From Brucepastera parasyntrophica (lineage in GTDB: Bacteria; Spirochaetota; Spirochaetia; Treponematales; Treponemataceae), in assembly GCF_022376835.1 (NCBI RefSeq), contig NZ_CP084606.1, positions 1,110,501-1,174,500 of the forward strand: a DNA stretch of 64,000 bases, given 5' to 3'. The position numbers and the translations under genes are program-made. The notes beneath the pieces are model-generated. The model did not search any database, was not told where the DNA came from, and saw only the letters and a list, made by a program, of their open reading frames with translations. Numbering within the stretch: position 1 is the stretch's first letter; each line of letters begins with the position of its first letter. Of this stretch, positions 51,354 to 60,790 are shown piece after piece.

Positions 51354-52316
51354 TTATTCGAGAAACTGCTGCAGACCGCTCAGTGTAAAGGGTTTGAAAT
51401 TACCGGTGTCAGCTTCAAAAGGGACTACGGAAGGTATCCGGTGGTTCGGCGATATCAGGATTCCCTCATCAAGACAGGAGGAGAAAAAGTCTGCGTATCT
51501 GTCCTTTGCGATTTTCGGAATAAGGTAAGGCCCGCGGCGGTCCCAGTACGGAGCAATAAAACTGTCAAACTGCGCCCAGTCGGATTCGGACCTTTCAAAA
51601 AGAGCCTTTGCCAGGTCACGGAAAGCCCGGGCATAGGCGCCGAGCAGGGCGGGAGCGATTGAGTCCGAGGGAGGGACATTCACCGGTTCCCCGCCGGCAA
51701 AAACCGCAATGGTACAGCCGCCCGCAAACGGAAAGGGGGAAACCAATACCATTGCTTTCAGCGCGGCATTAACATTTCTGAGAAAGGAATCATTTACACG
51801 GTCACTCATATTATAATACGCGTCATCAAGCCAGGGCCGCCAGAGCGGCACGCCGTGAAGATTTTTTGCGGCCGAAAGAAGGTCTTCGCCGGAGTCGCCA
51901 AAATTCCTGGAAGCTTCCGGATGCAAAAGAGGATGCTCAATAAGGGGGATATCGCTCCATAAATCAAGATAAGCCGCGCAGGCGATCCGGGCCCGTTCCT
52001 TGGTCGCGTACCAGCGGACCGTGCTGTAGTGAGGCAGTAAATTCCTGACGGCGCCGATCAGCTCGCCTTCCGTTTCCGAAGGAAAGGTTCCGGTTATTCC
52101 GCGGTCAAGAATATTTTTGAATACCAGCTTTGCGCGTCCGGAACGCCATCCCAGTATGGCGCTGCCGCGTTCCTGCCACATATCAAGCAGCCGCCGGCCC
52201 TTTGCGGTGTAAAGATGATAACCTGAAGCCCTTCGGACAATTCCGTAGCGCCGGCGAATTTCTTCTTTGATATCTGTTTTTTTTATTCCGCCCGCAGGCT
52301 GATACAGGTCCGCCAT
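51354..52316 (-). CDS. Aminotransferase-fold protein without an evident PLP lysine
   Basis: The 320-residue protein resembles the start of class III aminotransferases such as glutamate-1-semialdehyde aminomutase (YGIVRRASGYHLYTAKGRRL, GITGTFPSETEGELIGAVRN, WYATKERARIACAAY). It is about 100 residues shorter than that family, and I cannot find the Schiff-base Lys context. It may be a non-catalytic relative. It starts three bases after the gatB stop, so it is translated from the gat transcript. Its role there is unknown. Confidence 0.55.
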   Translation of the reverse strand: MADLYQPAGGIKKTDIKEEIRRRYGIVRRASGYHLYTAKGRRLLDMWQERGSAILGWRSGRAKLVFKNILDRGITGTFPSETEGELIGAVRNLLPHYSTVRWYATKERARIACAAYLDLWSDIPLIEHPLLHPEASRNFGDSGEDLLSAAKNLHGVPLWRPWLDDAYYNMSDRVNDSFLRNVNAALKAMVLVSPFPFAGGCTIAVFAGGEPVNVPPSDSIAPALLGAYARAFRDLAKALFERSESDWAQFDSFIAPYWDRRGPYLIPKIAKDRYADFFSSCLDEGILISPNHRIPSVVPFEADTGNFKPFTLSGLQQFLE

Positions 52317-52319
52317 ATT

Positions 52320-53825
52320 TCAGCTTTCCGATAATTTCTTTTTGACAAGTTCTGCCGCGAGGGTCGGGTTCGCCTGCCCTTTTGATTTTTTCATTACCTG
52401 ACCGGTGAGCCACCCCGCCGCATTGGTCTTTCCGTTTTTGAAATCTTCCACTGCGTTCCGGTTTTCGGCGAAAACTTCATCAACAATTTTTTCAACGGCA
52501 CCGGAGTCGCTCACCTGGGCCATGCCGTGTTTTGTAATAACGGCGCCGGGCAGTTCGCCGGTTTCAAGCATTTCGGTAAAGACATCTTTTGCCTGGCGGC
52601 TGTTGATGAGGTTTTTTGCTACCGCGTTAACCAGCTCCGATATATGGACAGGCGTAATTTTCAGTCCGGCGAGTTCTATGTTCTTTTCATTTAAAACAGC
52701 GAGGACTTCCGCGAGTATCCAGTTCGCGGTCTTTTTGGGATCAGCCGACTTTTTCGCGGCTTCCTCAAACCATTCGGCAAGGGCGCGGTCGGCGGTCAGC
52801 GTGTTCACATCAAAATCGGAAAGTCCGTATTCCTTCCGGAACCGGTCGCGTTTTTCCTGGGGCCGCTCCCCTACTTTTGACTTCGCGTTTTCAATAAATC
52901 CGTCGCTCAGATAAAAGGGTTTAATATCGGGCTCAACCACAAAGCGGTAATCAATGAAAGAATTTTTTGTCCGCTGGATAACCGTTTCTCCCTTTGCGTC
53001 ATCCCAGCCCATTGTCCGCTTGAAACCCGCCGTGTAAGTCTGCCGGTCGGTTTTAAATTCTTCCAGCTGTCTCGAGACTTCAAAGTGGCAGGCGTCGCGG
53101 ATTGCCTTGAAAGAATTCATATTCTTTATTTCGGATATCGGAGTACGGTATTCTTTTCCGTCTTCAATTATTTTCAGATTGATATTCGCGTCGCAGCGCA
53201 TGGAACCTTCTTCAAGATTGCCGTCGGTCGCGCCGATATACCGGAGGACCTCCCTTATATTCTGCATGAAAAGAGCGGCTTCTTCCGGACTGGACATATC
53301 GGGTTTCGATACTATTTCAATAAGGGGGACGCCCGAACGGTTAAAATCAATATAACTGTGTGCGCCTTCTATATGAAGACTCTTGCCTACGTCTTCTTCA
53401 AGATGGATACGTTCAATACGGACTTTTTTATACCGGGGGCTTTCATTTACCGGGGCAATATTAATCATAACCTGCCCGTCCCTGCACAGGGGAATATCAT
53501 ACTGGGTAACCTGATAGCCTTTTACCAGATCAGGATAAAAATAATGCTTTCGGTCAAATTTGGTAAAACTGTTTATTTCACAGTCAAACGCAAAGCCCGC
53601 TATTGTGCCTAGTTCAACATATTCCCTGCTGACAATGGGCATGGCACCGGGCAGGCCGAGACAGACCGGACAGACCCTGGTATTGGGCATCCCGCCGTAG
53701 CGGTTTTCACAGGAACAGAAGGCTTTCGTTTTTGTTAACAGTTCACAGTGGATTTCACAGCCTATTATTATTTCATAGGAAAGCTTTCCGTCTGTATGCA
53801 TTTCAGTATTCGGACTATCACTCAT
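52320..53825 (-). CDS. gatB: Asp-tRNA(Asn)/Glu-tRNA(Gln) amidotransferase subunit B
   Basis: The 501-residue subunit activates the misacylated tRNA with ATP and accepts ammonia from GatA. Family features are IGCEIHCELLTKTKAFCSC, the zinc-like VCPVCLGLPGAMP, HYFYPDLVKGYQVTQYDIPL, RIHLEEDVGKS, FNRSGVPLIEIVS and a C-terminal YqeY domain. The start at 53825 (MSDSPN) overlaps the gatA stop as ATGA and has GGGAG eight bases upstream. It is part of gatC-gatA-gatB. Confidence 0.96.
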   Translation of the reverse strand: MSDSPNTEMHTDGKLSYEIIIGCEIHCELLTKTKAFCSCENRYGGMPNTRVCPVCLGLPGAMPIVSREYVELGTIAGFAFDCEINSFTKFDRKHYFYPDLVKGYQVTQYDIPLCRDGQVMINIAPVNESPRYKKVRIERIHLEEDVGKSLHIEGAHSYIDFNRSGVPLIEIVSKPDMSSPEEAALFMQNIREVLRYIGATDGNLEEGSMRCDANINLKIIEDGKEYRTPISEIKNMNSFKAIRDACHFEVSRQLEEFKTDRQTYTAGFKRTMGWDDAKGETVIQRTKNSFIDYRFVVEPDIKPFYLSDGFIENAKSKVGERPQEKRDRFRKEYGLSDFDVNTLTADRALAEWFEEAAKKSADPKKTANWILAEVLAVLNEKNIELAGLKITPVHISELVNAVAKNLINSRQAKDVFTEMLETGELPGAVITKHGMAQVSDSGAVEKIVDEVFAENRNAVEDFKNGKTNAAGWLTGQVMKKSKGQANPTLAAELVKKKLSES

Positions 53826-55261
53826 TTTGACTGCTCCCATGTTTTTGCAATCTGCAGAATTTTTTCTTCTCCGAAATGAGGCCCGCAAATCTGTATTCCG
53901 ACGGGGAGTCCTTCCTTTGTTTTTCCCATCGGAACGGACAGGGAAGGAATGCGTGCCAGATTAACAAAGGTTGTAAAAAGATCGGAAAGATACATCGAGA
54001 GGGGATCGTCAACCTTTGAACCAAGCCTGAAAGCCGGCGCAGGATTTGTCGGGCACAGAATAATATCGTGTGATTTCAGAACCTCCGCAATATCCTTTTG
54101 GATACGGGCGCGGACACTCATTCCCTTTTTGTAGCAGTCGCCGGAAAAATGTGTGGACAGCACATAATTTCCGATAATTATTCTGCGTTTTACCTCGGAG
54201 CCGAAACCTTCGGACCTGGTCGCGACATATAATTCATCGTACCCCTCCCCGGGGTCTTTCCGGAGGCCGTACCTGATTCCGTCAAACCGGGACAAATTAC
54301 TGGCCGCTTCGGAAAGGGCGAGAACGTAATAGCAGCCTATCGCGGCCTCAAGCACGGGAATGGAAACCGTTTCAAGAACAGCGCCGCGGGAAGTAAACCA
54401 GTCGCAGGCGTTTTTAAAAATAGCGGCAATTTCAGGATCAAGGCCTTTTTCCCGCATAAACTCTTCCGGAAGAGCGACCCTGAGGCCCCTGATTTCCGCG
54501 GGTTCGAGCCGGTCGAGACCGGAAAAATCCAGATCGGCGCTGGTGTCATCATGGATGTCCCTGCCGGCCATAACCGAAAGGGCAAGAGCAATATCATCCG
54601 GAGTTTTCGCAAGAAGGCCAACCTGGTCAAGCGATGAGCCGAAGGCAACAACACCGGACCGGCTGAGAGTCCCATAGGTTGGCTTGAGTCCGTATATACC
54701 GCAATAGGACGCGGGGAGGCGTACTGAACCGCCTGTTTCCGTGCCGAGGGCGAAGGGAGCCTGACCGCCCGCGACAACGGCAGCTGAACCGCCCGAGCTG
54801 CCGCCCGGAGTCAGAGTCCGGTCAACGGGATTCTTTGACGGACCGTATGATGAATATTCAGTTGAGGATCCCATGGCAAATTCATCCATATTGGTCCTGC
54901 CAAGCGGAATCCCGCCTGCCGCAAGCAGGCGCTCCGTTACGGTTGCGTTATAGGGCGCGACATAGCCGCGCAGAATATTGCTTCCGCAGGTACAGGATTT
55001 TCCCTTTACCGAAATATTATCCTTAACGGCAAACGGCAGACCGAGAAAAGGACGATCATCACCATTGGCTCTGGCCTCATCAGCCTTCTTTGCCATCTCT
55101 TCGGCATTATCGTAAAACTCGATATAGCCGTTCAGGGGCTGTCCGCTTTTTGCGTCAGCGTCATAAGCTTCGCGGAAAGCCCGGACAATCCGGACGCTGG
55201 TCAGCGCGCCGGAGCGGAGATTATCTTTCAGTTCAGTCAAAGTCATATCACAGATATTCAT
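53822..55261 (-). CDS. gatA: Asp-tRNA(Asn)/Glu-tRNA(Gln) amidotransferase subunit A
   Basis: This 479-residue amidase releases ammonia from Gln or Asn for GatB. The amidase-signature triad is visible: the Lys in LPFAVKDNISVKG, the cis-Ser in PGGSSGGSAAVV and the nucleophile Ser in GTETGGSVRLPASYCG. AAGGAA precedes the ATG. The gene is preceded by gatC and overlaps gatB by four bases. Its presence implies that Gln-tRNA and possibly Asn-tRNA are made by transamidation in this organism. Confidence 0.96.
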   Translation of the reverse strand: MNICDMTLTELKDNLRSGALTSVRIVRAFREAYDADAKSGQPLNGYIEFYDNAEEMAKKADEARANGDDRPFLGLPFAVKDNISVKGKSCTCGSNILRGYVAPYNATVTERLLAAGGIPLGRTNMDEFAMGSSTEYSSYGPSKNPVDRTLTPGGSSGGSAAVVAGGQAPFALGTETGGSVRLPASYCGIYGLKPTYGTLSRSGVVAFGSSLDQVGLLAKTPDDIALALSVMAGRDIHDDTSADLDFSGLDRLEPAEIRGLRVALPEEFMREKGLDPEIAAIFKNACDWFTSRGAVLETVSIPVLEAAIGCYYVLALSEAASNLSRFDGIRYGLRKDPGEGYDELYVATRSEGFGSEVKRRIIIGNYVLSTHFSGDCYKKGMSVRARIQKDIAEVLKSHDIILCPTNPAPAFRLGSKVDDPLSMYLSDLFTTFVNLARIPSLSVPMGKTKEGLPVGIQICGPHFGEEKILQIAKTWEQSK

Positions 55262-55294
55262 ATCAGTTCCTTGCAGTTTTTGTATATCGCGGTA

Positions 55295-55606
55295 TCAGGC
55301 CCCGCCGCCGAGGACCTTGGGAACCCTGAAATAACCATCCATAAATTCCGGGGTCATTTTTTTCAAATCATTCTGCTCGAGGGATTTTACAATTTCATCA
55401 CTCCTGAGCTGTTCTATGGTAGTTGTGGGATAAGCGTCATAGGGGTTTTCATCTCCGGCGAATTTTTCAAGCACATCGAAATAGCCTACAATTTCGCGTA
55501 CCTGTCCGGCAAGTATTTCCACATTGGAGCTTTCCGGAGAAAGGCGGGAAAGGTATAAAAGATTTTCAAATGTTGTTTCGTCAATTTTATTGTTCTGTTC
55601 GTCCAT
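55295..55606 (-). CDS. gatC: Asp-tRNA(Asn)/Glu-tRNA(Gln) amidotransferase subunit C
   Basis: The 103-residue protein matches GatC: FENLLYLSRLSPE at the start, a helical hairpin (VREIVGYFDVLEKF), and a C-terminal segment DGYFRVPKVLGGGA that runs into the GatA-GatB interface. It stabilises the amidotransferase. AAGGAA lies seven bases before the ATG. It heads the gatCAB operon, 33 bases before gatA. A long repeat copy (R5) lies 75 bases upstream, between it and the uvrD stop. Confidence 0.92.
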   Translation of the reverse strand: MDEQNNKIDETTFENLLYLSRLSPESSNVEILAGQVREIVGYFDVLEKFAGDENPYDAYPTTTIEQLRSDEIVKSLEQNDLKKMTPEFMDGYFRVPKVLGGGA

Positions 55607-55680
55607 AGCAGATTCCTTTCAGATTTTTCAGTATAGCGTATGCTGAGTTCTTTTTCAGCAGCCGGTCCAGGAACCGGCTG

Positions 55681-55866
55681 TTTATTCGAGGCGAGGGTTT
55701 AATACCCCGTTGCCCTACAGCAGTTTTTATAGCCACCTATAAAAACGTTACTTTTTATAGATTTCTCGGTATTAAACCCGAGACCAATTCCACGGGAGAG
55801 AAAAATACTCCAGCCCGAAGGTCTGCAGCTCTTCGAGCTGACTGCTCTGCGGCGGGGTATTTTATT
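55681..55866 (-). repeat. Dispersed palindromic repeat, long copy (R5)
   Basis: This 186-base copy is the longest, with an extra small hairpin (GCAGCTCTTCGAGCTG) near its right end. It reads leftward and its edge overlaps the last two bases of the uvrD stop codon, so it is the immediate 3' flank of that gene. The internal small frame is partly kept (SNVFIGGYKN). It shares most of its length with R3 and R4. Confidence 0.85.
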
Positions 55867-58168
55867 AGTCATCCTCGCCGATCAGCAGCAAATCCTTTTC
55901 CTGGAATTCAGGCAAAAACCGTTTTCTGCCGCCCGTTTCAAAATCAACAAAAATAACACAGCCGGATTCCGGATCAGAAGGATCGGTAAAAGCCACCTCT
56001 GTGATAATACCATAACCGTAATCATCATGGAAGAGTTTTTGCCCTGTTTTCCATTTTCCGTATTCTCCGCCTGGACCGGAGCTTCTTTCCTGGTTTCCGG
56101 AAAGGGGATTATATCCGCCATGGGCTAATCCTGACAGACTTATCCGGGAGGAAAAGGAACGGGGAACCATACCCTGTACATCTATATTTTCTGTTCCGAT
56201 TTCAGAAAGAAATCTGCTCGGCTCCATATAGGCCGCCCGGCCGTACAGCCGCCTCATGGCGCAGCTGGTAAAGTACAGTTCGTCCATTGCACGGGTACAG
56301 CCCACATACATAAGCCGGCGTTCCTCTTCCAGATCATCACCTTTCTTATCCTCGCGGGGGAAAACCCCGGTTTCAAGACCGGTAATAATAACCCTTGGAA
56401 ATTCCAAACCTTTGGTATTATGCAATGTTATAAGTGTCACGGAATCGGGATTTGTATTTTCCTCTTCCACCATTGAACGGTCAAGCTCGATATGCTCGAG
56501 AAATTCAAGAAGTCCTTCTTCCGAAAGAGGATACAGACTGGAGGCGTTCATCAGTTCCTGAAGGTTTGCTACCTTCTGGGTCCCGGCTATTTCATCCTGC
56601 CCGGCATGATAATCCAGAAGTCCGGAGCGTTCAAGAAGTTTTTCAACAAAAACTGCGAGTCCGACCGCGCCCTTTTTCCGCGCAGTTTTTTTCTGTTTAT
56701 CATCGCCGGATTGTTCGTCGTTTTCCGGAGTGCGGATCAGAAGACTGAGGCTGTCTATTATTGTCAGAAAATCCGACAGTCCTGACTTTGCCTTCTTCGA
56801 CAGAGAAGGCAGGACCGCACGGGAGGCCGAGAACAGGTCCTGTTTTTCATCAAAATCAAAGGACACGGTTTCAGGATCGGCTGAAGGATTATGGGCTTCC
56901 GCAACAATTCTGTCCTGGGTAACCTGACCGACTCCGCGCGCCGGTTTATTGACAATACGGCGGAAAGCAACCTCATCCCGGCCGTTTGCAATAAGGGCGA
57001 GAAAAGCCAGAGCATCCTTAATTTCTTCCCGCTCATAGAATTTCAGTGACCCGACAACCTTGTACGGAATTTTACGGTGCAGGAATTCAGTCTCAAATCC
57101 GAGGGACTGGGCATTTGTTCTGTATAGGATGGCCCAGTCCTGATAGGGGCAGCCCTTGTCACGGGCATTCTGAATCAGCGCGGCGCAGAATTTTGCTTCG
57201 TCATCCTGATTGGGCAAAAAAGTCAGCACCGGATTTTTGCCTCCGCCCCGTTCCGCCAAAAGTGTTTTCCCAAGCCTGCCGCTGTTATACGCAACGACTC
57301 TGGAGGCGGTATCAAGAATGGGTTCGGTTGAACGGTAATTCCTTTCCAGTTTGATAATTTCGGTTCCCGAAAAACTGTCCGCAAAGGTAAGAATATTCCG
57401 TACCTCTGCGCCCCGGAAGCGGTAAATGGACTGGTCATCGTCGCCGACAACACAGAGATAGGTCTCAGGGCCGGTTATGGACCGGAGAAACTCAAACTGG
57501 GCAACATTGGAATCCTGATATTCATCAACCATGATAACACTGAAGCGCGAATGGATTCTGGAACGCACCTCAGGATGCTCCTCAAGCAGCCGGACGGGAA
57601 GAAGAATCAGATCACCGAAATCAAGATTTCCGGTACCGCGCAGGCGCCTTTCATAGGTCCGGTACATCTCCGCAAATTCAGGATCGGGATCAATTTCCGC
57701 GAGGAAGGGGCTGTCAAAACCGTACCCGTAATCTTTTGCCCGCGCGATTTTATGCGCGGCAAAAGAAATCTGCTGGCGGGTCAGGGCAGGATAACTCTGG
57801 GCAAGAAGAGTCACAGCGTCATCATCATCATAAATCGTGAAATTTGAAACAAGACCGGCGAGAGAAGCGTTCCGCCGTAAAAGCCAGGCTCCGAAAGAAT
57901 GAAAGGTACGGAGTACTGAACGCTCGGCACGAGGTTCAAGCCTGGTCGCGCGCTGGGCCATTTCCCTGGCGGCTTTGTTTGTAAAAGTTACGGCAAGGAT
58001 CGATTCCGGCGGAACACCCTGCTCGGCAATAAGCCAGGCTATTTTTGTGGTAATGACCCTGGTTTTACCGGACCCTGCTCCGGCAAGTATGAGAAGAGGA
58101 GAACCTTCATGGGTCACAGCCGCATATTGTTCGGGATTTAAAACAGAAAGATACTGGTCTCTATTCAT
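55865..58168 (-). CDS. UvrD/PcrA-family 3'-5' DNA helicase
   Basis: This 767-residue superfamily 1 helicase has motif I GAGSGKT, motif Ia TFTNKAAREM, motif II VDEYQDSN, motif III GDDDQSIYRFRGA, motif IV ERNYRS, motif V TLHNTKGLEFPRV and motif VI EERRLMYVGCTRA. The C-terminal region holds a small beta domain (KLFHDDYGYGIITEV) as in PcrA. It unwinds DNA in repair and replication-restart. Its ATG overlaps the rimO stop by four bases, and the R5 repeat abuts its stop codon. Confidence 0.93.
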   Translation of the reverse strand: MNRDQYLSVLNPEQYAAVTHEGSPLLILAGAGSGKTRVITTKIAWLIAEQGVPPESILAVTFTNKAAREMAQRATRLEPRAERSVLRTFHSFGAWLLRRNASLAGLVSNFTIYDDDDAVTLLAQSYPALTRQQISFAAHKIARAKDYGYGFDSPFLAEIDPDPEFAEMYRTYERRLRGTGNLDFGDLILLPVRLLEEHPEVRSRIHSRFSVIMVDEYQDSNVAQFEFLRSITGPETYLCVVGDDDQSIYRFRGAEVRNILTFADSFSGTEIIKLERNYRSTEPILDTASRVVAYNSGRLGKTLLAERGGGKNPVLTFLPNQDDEAKFCAALIQNARDKGCPYQDWAILYRTNAQSLGFETEFLHRKIPYKVVGSLKFYEREEIKDALAFLALIANGRDEVAFRRIVNKPARGVGQVTQDRIVAEAHNPSADPETVSFDFDEKQDLFSASRAVLPSLSKKAKSGLSDFLTIIDSLSLLIRTPENDEQSGDDKQKKTARKKGAVGLAVFVEKLLERSGLLDYHAGQDEIAGTQKVANLQELMNASSLYPLSEEGLLEFLEHIELDRSMVEEENTNPDSVTLITLHNTKGLEFPRVIITGLETGVFPREDKKGDDLEEERRLMYVGCTRAMDELYFTSCAMRRLYGRAAYMEPSRFLSEIGTENIDVQGMVPRSFSSRISLSGLAHGGYNPLSGNQERSSGPGGEYGKWKTGQKLFHDDYGYGIITEVAFTDPSDPESGCVIFVDFETGGRKRFLPEFQEKDLLLIGEDD

Positions 58169-59634
58169 TGCACCACTCCGTCCAGATCAACGCCACTTAC
58201 GCCCCGGATATAGGCCCGCACAATTGAGCCCGGACGGATTGGTCCGCCGTCAAGCGAGGTCCGGTCTTCCTCATACTGAAGGACAACTGAACCGTCGACT
58301 TCGGGGGCCTGAAACCATGTCCGTCCGATCGCAAGCCTGGAAGCGGGAATATCATTGTTTCCCTCTTCCGGGTTCAGGACCAGTTCCTCAACAAGAACAT
58401 CAAGAATTTTTCCGGTAAAAAACAGAAGCTTTTCCGAAGTCATACCGGACTGGATTTGGCGGAGAAGTTCAAGCCGGGTTTGGGCCTCTTTTTTTGGCGG
58501 CCTCTTTTTGAGCAAAGCCGCTTTTGTTCCGTCTTCGCATGACCAGATAAAACCTCCCGACCAGAGACTCTGTATGCTTTGGAGAAAGGCCGAGGTTTCA
58601 TCAAAGTCCTCCGCTGTTTCTCCGGGAAACCCGACAAGAAAGGTTGTCCGGAAAGCTACAAACCCGTAGGGATTTACGGCTTCGGAAAAACTTCTCCGTA
58701 TATCCGAAATCAGCCCGAGATATTGTTCCGGCGTTCCTTTCCGGTTCATTGCCGGAAGGATGGCCTTGCTTCCCGACTGAAAAGGCAGATCAAAATAAGG
58801 GAGAAACCGGAAATCGGCCGTCATTACAGGCAGAATATCGCGGGGAAAGTTATCGGGATGAATATACAAAAGTCTGATCCTGAAATTCCCTTCAAGCCCG
58901 GAGAGAGCTGTAAGCAAAAGGGCGAGAGGGCTTAAAGAGGTCCCGGCTTCCGCAGGGTTTTCCTTCCGTTCACCGGAAACAGCGTCTTCATTGCCCCTTC
59001 CGTAGGATGCAAGGTCCTGGCCTATCAGATTCAATTCAAAAATTCCCTGCGAAATGAGAAGACTGCATTCATCAATAATCTCGTGTATGGGTCTGCTGCG
59101 GAGTTCTCCCCGGATAAGGGGAATCGCGCAAAAAGAACAGTGATTATTGCAGCCCTCGGTTATTTTCACGTATGCCGAACCCGGAAAGGACAGCAGCTGT
59201 GGACGCGATCCGGAACAGACGCCCTGCTGGGCGGGAACCAGAACGGGGACTTTTTCCGTTTTACCGGAAAGTCCTGGCCGTATATCTGACTCCGGAAATA
59301 GTTTATCAATGATTTCGGGGAGCCGGTAAAGATCACCGTTTCCGAAAAAGGCATCAGCTTCCGTCAGATTTTCAGAGAGATCGGACGCATACCGTTCGGC
59401 AAGACAGCCAGCCAAGAGGACTTTTGCATTGGGATAGGCGGCCCGGGCTGTAATTACGGACTCCAGGGATTCTTTTTTCGCGGATTCAATAAAGCCGCAG
59501 GAATTAACAATAATCAGGGAAGCATCTTCAGGAATATCAGTCCTTATCCAGCCCCTTTGCCCAAGGATACCGATTAACAGCTCGCCGTCAACCTGGTTCT
59601 TCGCGCATCCGTGCTGATCAAGGAAAAACCGCAT
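58165..59634 (-). CDS. rimO: Ribosomal protein S12 methylthiotransferase
   Basis: This 489-residue radical-SAM enzyme adds a methylthio group to an Asp of ribosomal protein S12. Three N-terminal Cys for the auxiliary cluster lie in QHGCAKNQVD, VNSCGF and AGCLAERY. The radical-SAM CxxxCxxC is in TEGCNNHCSFCAIPLIRG. A TRAM-like end (PGSIVRAYIRGVSGVDLDG) closes the protein. The wording RSRPIHEIIDEC fits RimO better than MiaB. It starts one base after the stop of the RodZ-like gene and overlaps uvrD by four. Confidence 0.9.
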   Translation of the reverse strand: MRFFLDQHGCAKNQVDGELLIGILGQRGWIRTDIPEDASLIIVNSCGFIESAKKESLESVITARAAYPNAKVLLAGCLAERYASDLSENLTEADAFFGNGDLYRLPEIIDKLFPESDIRPGLSGKTEKVPVLVPAQQGVCSGSRPQLLSFPGSAYVKITEGCNNHCSFCAIPLIRGELRSRPIHEIIDECSLLISQGIFELNLIGQDLASYGRGNEDAVSGERKENPAEAGTSLSPLALLLTALSGLEGNFRIRLLYIHPDNFPRDILPVMTADFRFLPYFDLPFQSGSKAILPAMNRKGTPEQYLGLISDIRRSFSEAVNPYGFVAFRTTFLVGFPGETAEDFDETSAFLQSIQSLWSGGFIWSCEDGTKAALLKKRPPKKEAQTRLELLRQIQSGMTSEKLLFFTGKILDVLVEELVLNPEEGNNDIPASRLAIGRTWFQAPEVDGSVVLQYEEDRTSLDGGPIRPGSIVRAYIRGVSGVDLDGVVQ

Positions 59635-59635
59635 G

Positions 59636-60775
59636 TCAGTCTATATCCATTACTACAAACCGGTACCGTCCGGTATCACTGTCCCTGAGCCAGCGGAGAT
59701 CTTTAACAATTACTTCACCAGGCCGGCTCAACTCGAGGTCAACGGTTTTTCCGCCGGCAATCATTCTGATTTTTACGGCATTGCCGTTCGAGGCCCATAT
59801 CCGTATACCATTTTTGGCCTGGACCTTAAGCTCTTCGGATTTCTGGTAATACCGTTCTTCCCGGTTTGTGCCATCCGCCTCATACCGGAACAGGCAGTAC
59901 CCGCGGAATATGGCTTCCATTGTGACAGGATAGGCGGAGCCGCCTTCAAAAAGTACAAGCTGCTGGTTTGACGAAGACGGGGAAGTTGAAGGAGGAGGAA
60001 CAGTGACATCTCCCTGAGCGGCGGCGTCAGGATCCTGTGAAGCCAGTCCGGCAGACAACCCCTCGCCTGAAATAAGATGGATCTTCGCTCCGCGGGAAGG
60101 ATTATTTTTGTACAGGTCCTCAACAAACACCTTGATATCAAGCGTTCCGTCATCTGTAAGATCTATCAGCAGATCCTGCCCCAGTTCAATTATTTTGTCG
60201 CCGACCGGGGTGGAGAGTTTCAAGGATGGCGCGGTTGATTCAACGGTCACCAGATATTCCCCGCCTTCGAGCGGAAGGAGAAAACTGTCGCCGGCATATA
60301 CCCGTTCCCTGAAATCGGTTTCACTGATATTGTATGCAACGGGCGTCCGGACCTCAACAACCTCCGGTTCACGGTTTGCGGGATCAAAAAGTTTGCTGCC
60401 AAAATAGAACGCGGCAACACCCAGTAATCCGACCAGAAGAACAATCGCAATAATTTTTATAATTTTTCCGCCGGCGCCGCTGAAAATGCGGGAAGAAAGC
60501 GTCCGCGATGGAACAAGCATTTCAATGGGGACCTGCTGTTCCTGGATTTTCTGGTTTTTATAGGCATTAATGAATTCCGCACTATTCAGACCGAGATATT
60601 CACAATAATTCCGCAAAAAACCTAAAAGATAGGGCTCGCCGGGGAAAACGGAAAAATCCTCATTTTCGAGGGCTTCCAGAAAACGGCGGGAAATATTGGT
60701 TTCCCGCGCGGCCTGATCCAGATCAATACCTTTTGATATCCGTGTATCTTCCAGCTTTTTGCCGAACGCTTCCAT
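59636..60775 (-). CDS. RodZ-like helix-turn-helix membrane protein
   Basis: The 379-residue protein has an N-terminal HTH (residues 1-70; ISKGIDLDQAARETNISRRF, then GFLRNYCEYLGLN), a transmembrane helix (about 108-130) and an extracytoplasmic region ending in a beta domain like DUF4115 (EGGSAYPVTMEAIFRGYCLF, IRMIAGGKTVDLELSRPGEV). RodZ links MreB to the wall-synthesis machinery. No mreB is in the window. It lies 15 bases after lolA and two bases before rimO on one transcript. Confidence 0.85.
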   Translation of the reverse strand: MEAFGKKLEDTRISKGIDLDQAARETNISRRFLEALENEDFSVFPGEPYLLGFLRNYCEYLGLNSAEFINAYKNQKIQEQQVPIEMLVPSRTLSSRIFSGAGGKIIKIIAIVLLVGLLGVAAFYFGSKLFDPANREPEVVEVRTPVAYNISETDFRERVYAGDSFLLPLEGGEYLVTVESTAPSLKLSTPVGDKIIELGQDLLIDLTDDGTLDIKVFVEDLYKNNPSRGAKIHLISGEGLSAGLASQDPDAAAQGDVTVPPPSTSPSSSNQQLVLFEGGSAYPVTMEAIFRGYCLFRYEADGTNREERYYQKSEELKVQAKNGIRIWASNGNAVKIRMIAGGKTVDLELSRPGEVIVKDLRWLRDSDTGRYRFVVMDID

Positions 60776-60790
60776 ATTTTTTTATCTCCG

